A stretch of DNA of 64,000 nt. Source: Mycobacterium triplex (lineage in GTDB: Bacteria; Actinomycetota; Actinomycetes; Mycobacteriales; Mycobacteriaceae). Below the pieces are notes generated by a model. The model did not search any database, was not told where the DNA came from, and saw only the letters and a list, made by a program, of their open reading frames with translations. The stretch lies in NCBI RefSeq assembly GCF_000689255.1, contig NZ_HG964446.1:4074734-4138733 (forward strand), in the 5' to 3' direction. How positions within the stretch are numbered: the stretch's first letter is position 1; the number at the start of each line of letters is the position of its first letter. This document shows positions 17,801-23,843 of this stretch, piece after piece. Position numbers and translations under genes: made by a program.

Positions 17801-19423
17801 CCAGAAAATGCGGCGAGCCAAGCGTGTGCGCGCTACCTGGAACGAGTCGTCGCCCGCGATTGGCCAGGAGTGGCCGAAGTTCTGGCCGACGACTACTACA
17901 CGGACGATCGTCGTCATCTGGTAGGCGGCGGCATCTACGGTCGCGATGCCGAGATCGTCAGCGCGAAGGCGCAAGTCAACGCTGGCATTACACAGATATC
18001 GCCGACTGTACTTGCAGTCCGAGGTGAACGCCTCGCCCTCAGCCATCTCCGCTATTTGGCGCGCGATCACGCGCTCGATGCCTTCGTTGTCGAGATTTTG
18101 ATCGTTGTGGAAGTCAATGCGGACGGCCAGTGTGCCGCGAGCGTCGCATTCGACGTCGAGGACATCGACGCAGCCTTCGAGGAACTCGAAACGCGTTACC
18201 TCGCAGGCGAAGCGGCGAACCACGCGGGCACCTGGTCGGTCATCACCCGGGCATACGACGCTCTCAACCGAAATGAACTCCCCGAGACGACAGCGAATTT
18301 CGAGGACATCGACCGGCGCCGCGCTGCGCGGGTGTCGCCCGGTGACCTCAAAGCGTACCTGCGCACAGCGCTAGACGAGGCGGAGCGCACCCGCCTCTAC
18401 GTCGAGGCCGTTCATCGGCTGACCGACCTCGGCGCAGTCGTCACTCATGTGGCGAAGGCTACGTCGCGTGAGGGTTTCGATGCCGAGTGGCGGTTGATCG
18501 ACATCTTCACGGTCGAGGGGCCCCTGCTCAACCGGGCCGAGATGTTCGAGGAAGCAGATCTCGACGCAGCGCTCGCACGGTTCGAAGAACTGCAACCGAG
18601 GACACGTCGGCTGCAGAGTTCGGCCAGCCGGGCCAGCTCATTGGTCGAGCACTTTCAGACTCACTACGCGGCACGCGACTGGAACTCGATGGGTGAGATC
18701 CTCGCGGAGGACATTTCCGTCGACGATCGTCGCCGTGGTGTCAACGCCGGGGTACAGCACGGTCGAGCAGCCGCTATCGACGATTTGCGAGCCAGCGTAG
18801 AAGCCGGTTTCAAGAACTCGACCGCCACCATCGTCGCTACCCGCGGCGAGTATCTGGCGCTGACGCGCGTCCGTATGTCCGATGACGCCCAGCGTGCTGA
18901 AGCATTCCAGGTCGACGTATTTCATGTCGTCGAGATCGATGCAGAAGGTCGGACCGCGGCAGTAGTGGTCTTCGACCTCAACGAGATCGGCGCAGCCTTC
19001 GCGGAACTCGAAACACGTTACCTCGCAGGCGAAGCGGCCGTCTGGTCGCGTACGTGGTCAGCCGTCGTGCGGGTCTTCGATGTGCTCAATCGAGGCGAAT
19101 TACCAACGACGACACCAACCTTCGAAGACGTCGATCACCGCCTTGGCGCGATGCTGGCGCCGGGTGAGCTGATGGAATACCTTCGCGCCTCGCTCGAATC
19201 GGCGGGCAGCGTCTACATCTACATCGAGGCGGTTCGCCGGTTGAGCAACCGCGGAGCGGTCGTCACCCACGTCGCCAAGTCGACCTCACAAGAGGGCTTC
19301 TACGCCGAGTGGCGCATGACCGACGTCTTTATGGTCGACGGCGACCTGATTGATCGATACGAGTTCTTTGACGAAGCAGATCTCGACGCGGCGCTGGAAC
19401 GGTTCGACGAACTGCAACGTTAG
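11894..19423 (+). CDS. Giant SARP-adenylate cyclase-AAA ATPase regulator with nine C-terminal NTF2-like modules
   Basis: 2509 residues. Order of parts: OmpR-type winged helix (about 8-100) and BTAD helices (100-245) as in SARP activators; class III nucleotide cyclase (about 260-428) with TDIEGST and EGDATF metal Asp residues and the transition-state pair in GRAVNRVARL; MalT/LuxR-type P-loop ATPase (about 455-800) with Walker A GEPGVGKT and Walker B LLILDDLHW; TPR-like helices to about 1265; then nine NTF2/SnoaL-like modules of 125-150 residues. Mycobacterial cyclase-ATPase regulators usually end in a LuxR helix-turn-helix; here the DNA-binding domain is N-terminal and the C-terminus is the NTF2 array. 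Uninterrupted, so apparently functional. Likely a cytosolic signal-integrating transcription factor; the ligand is unknown. Confidence 0.85.
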   Translation: MADVSTLSPVELGVLGPLQVRQDGTPVAIPGAKPRAILTMLGLHDGSVVPADALVKLLWGDDPPRTAAKALQTHISALRRVLGDGVVLTEGAGWRLDGADVDASHYKAAAKAGRDAAAVGDTGRAVVRLEEALVLWRGAPELPDGQRGLSEKTRWIESHAALVEDRADALLATGRAAEVIGDLEAAVAEAPLRERRWGQLMLALYRAGRQGEALGAYQRVRSLLADELGVDPGPELRRLEAAIVAQDASLDVAVAQTLSSVTRAVTFLLTDIEGSTAAWEADPDAMAIALARHDELVEQVVTSRAGRLVKTRGEGDATFSVFERPSAAAAAAIELQDAITHEPWALREPMRVRMALHTGEVELRDGDYFGRAVNRVARLRSLAEGGQILCSGATAELVIDSLADDVMLDDLGMRQLKNLARPEHVFELRLDTAPAQPQPQTAEPPMARPALPAVLVGPGPFVGRGHELERLLAVWQTALAGGAPTVLIAGEPGVGKTRLAGEWSQRAYAQGAVVLYGRCDEDLGAPYQPFAEALRSLVPCMGADRVRGLRGVEALLPLVPGLTDVVPDLAHRSHPDPETERYALFDAVVALLEIASKSAPVLLILDDLHWAAKPTLLLLRHLLRFGDHARVQIVGTYRSTDLDRSHPLAAMLADLHRDGTANRLSLSGLDEDDVTAYVAEAGYDDEELAHALASVTGGNPFFLIEALRHVDESGGVWDQSTLPQGVREAVSRRLSRLPTETNKALAAAAVVGSRFALELVERVVGSDLVDAFDEACQAGIVIEEPGGNYRFNHAIVRQSLLAELASVRRMRLHQRIAATLETLPGADDELLAELAHHYYECAWAGNAAKAVFYCRRAADQAMARLAYEGAADLYRHALHSLEELDDELPDRDDQTAELLIARCEALLAAGDVTSAAGAVSQLQATTVASARLAAWATCFDGQLSMLIHPERLDEAEVALGAAAAKLAQLDDAAGEAKAHTVRAGCLARLGRIADCEIALDDALTAARRAREHRRVNAVLAGAPLAALWGPNPVPRAGGRCLDVVRLLRITTDSPAVEATSTRCQAVLEAFRGRAAAARRMIDSARRTVTELGLRHARLEVEQFAGIVELIVDDPTAAEKHLRKAYNGFRRMGLDADTAETAALLGRACLALGRDAEADELCSESERLAGHALKASMGWRTLRAHLLTRGGDHAAARQVAEAAVALAERTDALVDHGDACLTLATVLDAAGDASGARSAAEQAVGLYERKGAAALAERARGLIGEREIVSARVAPQQHVVELDNECVRAVARGDAAFHRRDFDEFEGYFADDIFFESRRKILGFGKADLRTGRWPRDVRRSIEMEGTVQLQHTVVAVRGERLALYRTELGNTDASPGAPREEVLQLVGIDEDGRISLDVWFDVEDLDAAIAELDQVHARFELEHSQRRTPDNAAARIYRRFQACFVTRDWATMTDLTADDCYSDDRRRVVSGGTIGRDDVIESFRSGADLGLAYATSDAVATRGARLLLTRDRYSRGDGNSGAFDLDLLQIVETDARERIVAFVTLDADDFDAAIAELDARYLAGEAAPYAHMWSTTIENYAALGRHELPPMTPDAVTIDHRRAAAFAPGEFLQYLRAAIDQSRRTNIHPMVVHRLNELGTVITHTAQVTSRDGFEAEFQDVIVSTLTGNLINRFELFDEADLDAALARFDELTRPSRRLENKASRVDARSMACFVAHDWDGLAEILADDIFADDRRRVIGAGVSRGGDVQIHDMQGAAAEFGPMDMASVVIATRGDRLTLRRSRYTRRDQRPGAFHIDGLHLIEINADGKIGAAVTFDPDDTDAAIAELDKRFLAGEASAYANVWSVVAASYAALNRHELPPSTPDCAYIDHRRETAFGPGDLTAYIGGGWDVNQDINIHVEEMHRLNSRAALVTYSACETSRQGFDAEWRGLALLMVAGDKVNRCEVFDEADLDAAIARFEELRPRAQPENAASQACARYLERVVARDWPGVAEVLADDYYTDDRRHLVGGGIYGRDAEIVSAKAQVNAGITQISPTVLAVRGERLALSHLRYLARDHALDAFVVEILIVVEVNADGQCAASVAFDVEDIDAAFEELETRYLAGEAANHAGTWSVITRAYDALNRNELPETTANFEDIDRRRAARVSPGDLKAYLRTALDEAERTRLYVEAVHRLTDLGAVVTHVAKATSREGFDAEWRLIDIFTVEGPLLNRAEMFEEADLDAALARFEELQPRTRRLQSSASRASSLVEHFQTHYAARDWNSMGEILAEDISVDDRRRGVNAGVQHGRAAAIDDLRASVEAGFKNSTATIVATRGEYLALTRVRMSDDAQRAEAFQVDVFHVVEIDAEGRTAAVVVFDLNEIGAAFAELETRYLAGEAAVWSRTWSAVVRVFDVLNRGELPTTTPTFEDVDHRLGAMLAPGELMEYLRASLESAGSVYIYIEAVRRLSNRGAVVTHVAKSTSQEGFYAEWRMTDVFMVDGDLIDRYEFFDEADLDAALERFDELQR
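15724..19423 (+). repeat. Tandem coding repeat: A-(AB)x4 NTF2-like modules
   Basis: Type A modules share DDRRR, a VVATRGERLAL strand and end DAAIAELDxRYLAGEA; they begin near 15724, 16170, 16990, 17803 and 18611. Type B modules begin WSxVxxxYxALNRxELP, contain DIDHRR and VTHVAKxTSxEGF, and end FDEADLDAALARFDEL; they begin near 16594, 17412, 18217 and 19041. One lone A precedes four AB pairs. Protein similarity is high but DNA copies are well diverged, so the array is old. Confidence 0.8.
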
Positions 19424-19447
19424 GTCCGTATCGTGCGCGCCGCGGTG

Positions 19448-19733
19448 TCAGACGTGGTGGTCCTGCACCGCGAGGACACGCCACTGGTCCGGTACGCCCT
19501 TGAGGTGGTGACTGCCACGATCGTCGAACGCCAGGCCGGATCCCAGCACGAGCGGCGGCACCGCGCCCGACACGAGCACCTCGTCGGGTTACGCGATTCC
19601 CATGATTCGCGCTGCGATGTGCACCGCGATGCCATGCACATCGCCGTCCTCGATCTCGACCTCCCCCGACGACCTGGTACGCGAGGTTGACGTCGCCATC
19701 TCGCGCGTAGACGGTTTGAGGGGTAGCCGCCAT
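19448..19733 (-). pseudogene. Collapsed hydrolase-adenylate cyclase pseudogene
   Basis: The reading starts MAATPQTVYARDGDVNLAYQV, the typical opening of mycobacterial alpha/beta-hydrolase-cyclase fusions, then jumps (at about 19665) to the C-terminal end of a class III cyclase: GEVEIEDGDVHGIAVHIAAR, in-frame TAA, then PDEVLVSGAVPPLVLGSGL and HHLKGVPDQWRVLAV. All of the hydrolase core and most of the cyclase are missing and one stop interrupts the tail. It lies immediately downstream and convergent to the giant cyclase regulator. Confidence 0.75.
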
Positions 19734-19980
19734 GCCCAAGAGCATGACAGCAAACCACGCCAATCGCCCGATTTCGGCCTCAACTCTTCTGATGAGGCTC
19801 GCAGCCTCGCGAACTGCGGGTCCGCGACCACTGGTTCACCGAGTCCGAGCAACGCGAATCGGCGGGAGGCGCGAACGACCGGCATCCCCCGTTGTTAAGA
19901 GAAATTCCGGTGTCCGTTCACCTGCCGACAGCGGCCGACGCGTGCCGTGAATCGCATTGGCACCATGCCGGATTCGGCGA
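19734..19980. other. Gene-free stretch after the pseudogene
   Basis: No supported gene. The minus-strand reading frame here is only the upstream extension of the pseudogene. Sequence composition is slightly more AT than neighbours. Confidence 0.4.
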
Positions 19981-19986
19981 TAGGGT
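19981..19986 (+). promoter_or_regulatory. -10 hexamer TAGGGT, leaderless promoter of glycine-rich micro-protein
   Basis: TAGGGT, seven bases (aagggac), ATG 19994. Confidence 0.5.
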
Positions 19987-19993
19987 AAGGGAC

Positions 19994-20155
19994 ATGATCA
20001 AGAACAGCATCGGGACAATGTTCATCGGCCACGGCGGTGGCGCTGGCGGCGGCCGTGGTGGTGGCGCCGGTGGTGGTCGCGGCGGCGGTGCCGGTGGCGG
20101 CCGTGGTGGTGGCGCCGGTGGTGGCCGCGGCGGCGGCGCCGGCGGCGGCCGCTAA
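19994..20155 (+). CDS. Glycine-rich micro-protein with (GGGAGGGR)-type repeats
   Basis: 53 residues: a 13-residue head (MIKNSIGTMFIGH) followed by five near-perfect GGGAGGGR octapeptide repeats to the stop. It has RGG-like spacing of Arg residues and would be disordered and basic; RNA or membrane-surface binding is conceivable but not shown. No signal peptide. The leaderless -10 at 19981 and an AAGG before the ATG favour expression. The DNA repeat is a 24-base unit with synonymous third-base differences. An artefact of GC-rich repeat sequence is the alternative. Confidence 0.5.
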   Translation: MIKNSIGTMFIGHGGGAGGGRGGGAGGGRGGGAGGGRGGGAGGGRGGGAGGGR

Positions 20156-20412
20156 ACCTGACGCCTTTTCCTCTGCGCCCCTTCAATTCTCATTGCGTGA
20201 TCGTGGGGCGTCGAGTACCGCACTGCGCTTTGGCTGTCTCGGTACTGGAATCTTAGCGAACCTCGCTGTCGCACGCGGACGTCATAGGCCCCACCTGTCG
20301 GGCCAGTAACCCGGTGTCTGTTCCTGTGATGGCAAGTCGTGTGCGGCGACGGCGCGGCCGCGAAATGGACCCGCGATGCGCAGGCAAACCGGGCGACTGA
20401 AAGACTGCTCGC
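20156..20412. other. Intergenic, nothing recognised
   Basis: About 257 bases between the glycine-rich micro-gene and the acetyltransferase. No ORF with coding character, no strong hairpin. Confidence 0.4.
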
Positions 20413-20952
20413 ATGCAAGCGATCAGCGGCACCGTGCGCTCGGCGTCGCCGCAGGACGCGGCGGCCTGCGTTGCGATCTATCGCCCGTATGTCGAGAACA
20501 CCGAGATCAGTTGGGAACTCGAGGTACCGAGCCCTGACGAGATGGCCGCGCGTATCGCCAACGCCCAAAAGGCGCATGAATGGCTCGTCCTCGAACACGA
20601 GGATCAGGTCATCGGCTTCGCCTACGGCCACGCATTGATCAGCCTGCCCTCCTTCAAATGGTCCGCCGAGACAGGCATCTACATCAGCAACGACCATCAC
20701 CGCGCGGGCTGGGGCCGCAGACTTTATGCGGAAGTGCTGCACCGGCTCGCCGAGCGCGGCTACCGGCGAATCTTCGCCGGCATCACCCAGCCCAACGACG
20801 CCAGCAACGCATTTCACCGCTCCATCGGGTTCGAGGATGTGGGCGCCTGGCCGCGTGTCTATTTCAAGAACGACCGCTGGCACGACGTCGCGTGGATGCA
20901 ACTCGACCTGGGCACTGCCGACCGCGAGGCACGACCGAATCCGCTCGGCTAG
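20413..20952 (+). CDS. GNAT N-acetyltransferase, phosphinothricin-acetyltransferase-like
   Basis: 179 residues, complete GNAT fold. Opens VRSASPQDAAACVAIYRPYVENTEISWE as in Pat/Bar/MddA-type acetyltransferases; acetyl-CoA loop HHRAGWGRRLYAEVL (about residue 98); then RIFAGITQPNDASNAFHRSIGFEDVG and a VYFKNDRWHDVAWMQLDL end typical of the phosphinothricin/methionine-sulfone branch. It would acetylate a small amino-acid-like substrate (phosphinothricin, methionine sulfoximine or similar). Standing alone; start ATG by family length. Confidence 0.8.
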   Translation: MQAISGTVRSASPQDAAACVAIYRPYVENTEISWELEVPSPDEMAARIANAQKAHEWLVLEHEDQVIGFAYGHALISLPSFKWSAETGIYISNDHHRAGWGRRLYAEVLHRLAERGYRRIFAGITQPNDASNAFHRSIGFEDVGAWPRVYFKNDRWHDVAWMQLDLGTADREARPNPLG

Positions 20953-20994
20953 CGCACACCGATTATGTTGCGTCGCAGCGGCATCGCGCGGCTG

Positions 20995-22596
20995 TCACTT
21001 GCGCGTACGCAACGCGACGTAGTACTCGTGCCGCCGGGTTTTGTCGACGGTGTAGCTGACCGCCTTCGTGACGCCGTCATGATCGACGTCCACCCAGCGC
21101 TCGGTGCGCTGGCGCTCGAATTCGCTCCACGACGCGACGGTGAACCGCTCGAGGAACGAGTTGGGCTCCTCGACACTGTGATAAAGCCGCCAGCTGTGGC
21201 CACCCGTGCGCAGCCGCGACTGCCTGACATCTCGCATCGCTTCGACGAATTCATCGAGATTCTCCGGCGGCACCTGGTAGCGGACGGCCACCAGCACCGG
21301 TCCATCTTGAGGGCACGGTTCGAACACGAGCGTCGGCGTCGGCCAGGCGCTGGAAACCTCGACACTCTCCGTCCCGGTGCTCGGCCGCAACGGAAGCACC
21401 GCGACGCTGAGGGCAACCACGCCCAGCACCGCCGCTGACCACAGCATCGCGACGTCAAGTCCCCACCGTGTGGCAAGGGAGCCCCAGACATAGGCGCCCA
21501 GCGCCTGAGATCCGGTTGAGACCAACAGATACACGGACAGTCCGCGGGCCCGAACCCAGCGCGGCAGCGACAACTGCGCTGCGGCGTTCAAGGTCGTCAA
21601 CGTGATGAGCCAGGCCATCCCCGACAACACCAAAAATGGGAGCGCGGCCGCGAACGGGAACCAGACCACCGCCACCGGTGCAAGGCCGTAGACCGCGGCA
21701 GAGATCGCCAGCAGCATGTTGTCCGACACTCGTTCATGCAACGGTTCGGCAGCTACCACCCCGAGGATGGCGCCGAAACCGATGCCGCCCAGCGCCACAC
21801 CGTAGCCGCCGGCTCCCAGATGCCAGGTATGCGCGGCGGCAACCGGCAAAAGAGCCAGTATGGCCGAGGCGGGAAAGAGGAAAAGCGCTGTGCGCAACAG
21901 GATCCTGCGAAAAATCGGACTGTTCTCGATGTATTGCAGTCCGGTGAGGATGGCCTGGCCGATGCGTTCGCGCTCGATCGGCACAATCTGCTTCGGCCGA
22001 TTCCACGCCCGCAAAGCAATGATGATCGCCGAGAATGACACCGCGTTGATCGCGAAGACCGCCGAGGGACCAAGCCAGGCCACGACGATGCCGCCGATCG
22101 CCGGCCCGATCGCTCGGGTCGAGTTCGCCGAGACGCTGCCCAAAACCGAAACCGCCGGAATCTGCTCACGCGGGACAACCTCGGGCTGAATAGCCTGCCA
22201 GGCCGGTCCGGTCAACGCCGACGCGAACCCGATGGCCAAGGTGAACATCAGCAGCCCGGTTGGTGTGAGGCGACCGAGGTTGGTCAGCAGAGCCAGGGCG
22301 AGCGCCACCAGTACGGCATAGGTCTGCAGGAATATCAGGAGACGACGCCGGTCGAACAGGTCGGCGAGTACACCGGCAAACAACCCCAAGAGCAGCGTCG
22401 GCCCCAGACTCGCCGTCTGAACCAGCGCCACGATGACGTCCGGGCTGTGCTTTTCCACCAGGAACCACTGCGCCGCCACCGCCTGCATCCACGTTCCGAT
22501 ATTGGAGATGAACTGGGCGATAAACAGGCCGCGGTACACGCGATTGCGCAAGGGCGCCCACGTCGACGGTTTATGTTCCTGGTTCTGAATCACCAC
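20995..22596 (-). CDS. MFS exporter (DHA3/EntS-like) with C-terminal soluble domain
   Basis: 533 residues. About 12 transmembrane segments up to residue 415, beginning RNRVYRGLFIAQFISNIGTWMQAVAAQWF, with the MFS A-motif variant GVLADLFDRRRLL. About 110 cytosolic residues follow (VLVAVRYQVPPENLDEFVEAM...), resembling an antibiotic-biosynthesis-monooxygenase/ferredoxin-like barrel often fused to this actinobacterial MFS subgroup. It probably exports a small molecule by proton antiport. The start is a GTG-GTG pair at 22596. Substrate unknown. Confidence 0.85.
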   Translation of the reverse strand: MVIQNQEHKPSTWAPLRNRVYRGLFIAQFISNIGTWMQAVAAQWFLVEKHSPDVIVALVQTASLGPTLLLGLFAGVLADLFDRRRLLIFLQTYAVLVALALALLTNLGRLTPTGLLMFTLAIGFASALTGPAWQAIQPEVVPREQIPAVSVLGSVSANSTRAIGPAIGGIVVAWLGPSAVFAINAVSFSAIIIALRAWNRPKQIVPIERERIGQAILTGLQYIENSPIFRRILLRTALFLFPASAILALLPVAAAHTWHLGAGGYGVALGGIGFGAILGVVAAEPLHERVSDNMLLAISAAVYGLAPVAVVWFPFAAALPFLVLSGMAWLITLTTLNAAAQLSLPRWVRARGLSVYLLVSTGSQALGAYVWGSLATRWGLDVAMLWSAAVLGVVALSVAVLPLRPSTGTESVEVSSAWPTPTLVFEPCPQDGPVLVAVRYQVPPENLDEFVEAMRDVRQSRLRTGGHSWRLYHSVEEPNSFLERFTVASWSEFERQRTERWVDVDHDGVTKAVSYTVDKTRRHEYYVALRTRK

Positions 22597-22786
22597 ACAG
22601 TCGATGGTCGATAGCCCCTCTGTTCGGTCGGTGCCCGCCGACGAGGCTGACTGGCGCTCTCCGACGTGGCGGGCAACGGCTTTCGCGTTGTTTAAGGATT
22701 AAAAGTTTATGACACTCACGCTCGGCTCTCTCAGGACGGATACCAACTCCGACCATCGTTGATGGGGCGGCCGTGAACCCCGCCGA

Positions 22787-22792
22787 TAGGGT
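22787..22792 (+). promoter_or_regulatory. -10 hexamer TAGGGT, leaderless
   Basis: TAGGGT, seven bases (gattcgc), ATG 22800. This sets the start of the S51-like gene nine codons inside the longest reading frame. Confidence 0.55.
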
Positions 22793-22799
22793 GATTCGC

Positions 22800-23507
22800 A
22801 TGTCCGACGCGGATCGGAAGCCACGCCGGCCGCTGTATTTGCTGGCCGACAGCCAGCTGCTGTTCTGGAAGCAGCGGAACCGGCCCTGGCTGGCGGCTGC
22901 ACTCGACGGGCTGGCGCGCGACGCACGACTGAGCGCGGCCTACATCGGCGCCTCCAACGGGGACCGCCCAGAGTTCTACGAGATCTTCGAAGCGGCGATG
23001 GATGCCGTTGGCATCACCCGCCGTCGCATGATCGACTCGTCGTTCGGCCCCGACGAACGCGCGTTCCTGGAAGGCAGCCAGTTGGTCGTCCTCGCCGGCG
23101 GCGATGTGCGGCGGGGTTGGACCACGTTCGAGAACACCGGGATGAAGGATGCGATCCTCGGCCGCTACACCGGCGGGGCGATCCTGGTGGGCATTTCGGC
23201 CGGCGCGGTCCAGCTCGGGCAATACGGCATCGACGAGACACCGGAATCCTCCTCCGCGACCGGGTTGCTCGATGTGTTCAAGCTCGTCCCCGCGGTCGTC
23301 GACACGCACGACGAGCGTGCCAACTGGGCGCGGCTATCGCGCACGATTCGATCGCTGCAAGGAGCGGCCATCGGGCTCGGGATCCCGTCCGGGAGCGGAG
23401 TCGTCGTCCACCCGGGCGGCGCCATCGAGGCGCTGCGGCGACCGGCGCACCAATTCCGGTTCGAGGACCGACATGTCACGCACTCCCTGTTGCACGCGAA
23501 AAGCTAA
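22800..23507 (+). CDS. Peptidase E / cyanophycinase-like (S51 family) protein
   Basis: 235 residues. The nucleophile elbow GISAGAVQLG (about residue 130; Gly-x-Ser-Ala-Gly) and the strands LVVLAGGDVRRGW and AYIGASNGDRPEFYEIF match the S51 class-I-glutamine-amidotransferase-like fold. It would be a cytosolic serine dipeptidase or cyanophycinase-like hydrolase. A candidate His occurs in DTHDERANW. ATG 22800 is chosen because of the leaderless -10 at 22787. Downstream convergent to the STAS gene. Confidence 0.75.
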   Translation: MSDADRKPRRPLYLLADSQLLFWKQRNRPWLAAALDGLARDARLSAAYIGASNGDRPEFYEIFEAAMDAVGITRRRMIDSSFGPDERAFLEGSQLVVLAGGDVRRGWTTFENTGMKDAILGRYTGGAILVGISAGAVQLGQYGIDETPESSSATGLLDVFKLVPAVVDTHDERANWARLSRTIRSLQGAAIGLGIPSGSGVVVHPGGAIEALRRPAHQFRFEDRHVTHSLLHAKS

Positions 23508-23531
23508 GTCCGGCACTGATTTCAGGTGCCG

Positions 23532-23843
23532 TCACGGCGCAGCTTCGAGAGTCGCAACCTTATCCAGGCCGCTTATTCTGAGAACCCGAATCAGCAAGCG
23601 GTGGACGATGATATGAAGCCCGTCGACTTTGTCGGCGTGGTCGAAAAGCGCGTTGATTCCGGCGCTGTCGAGGTACTTGACCGTGCTGAGATCGATGGTG
23701 ATCGGCCGGCGGGTCCCCGCACTCGCCGCGTTGAGCGCCTTGATGAGCTGGTCGACGTTGCTCAGATCAATCTCCCCCGTCGCGGTCACCCGGGGGTTCC
23801 CGTCGGGGCCGTGGTCGGTGTTCAGCGTGAGCGCTGCGGGCAT
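23532..23843 (-). CDS. STAS-domain anti-sigma factor antagonist
   Basis: 103 residues. STAS fold: TATGEIDLSNVDQLIKAL, then ITIDLSTVKYLDSAGINALFDH, in which the conserved Ser of the DSAG motif (about residue 58) is the phosphorylation site of RsbV/SpoIIAA-type antagonists. The ATG overlaps the stop of the large hybrid kinase-phosphatase gene (TGATG), so the two are translationally coupled. It is the probable substrate of that protein's C-terminal kinase domain and PP2C domain. Confidence 0.85.
   Translation of the reverse strand: MPAALTLNTDHGPDGNPRVTATGEIDLSNVDQLIKALNAASAGTRRPITIDLSTVKYLDSAGINALFDHADKVDGLHIIVHRLLIRVLRISGLDKVATLEAAP

Noticed and set aside
20037..20309. 90-codon frame over the glycine-rich repeats
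   Set aside because: Out-of-frame reading of the 24-base repeat (Ala/Val-rich); the leaderless start supports the Gly-rich frame.
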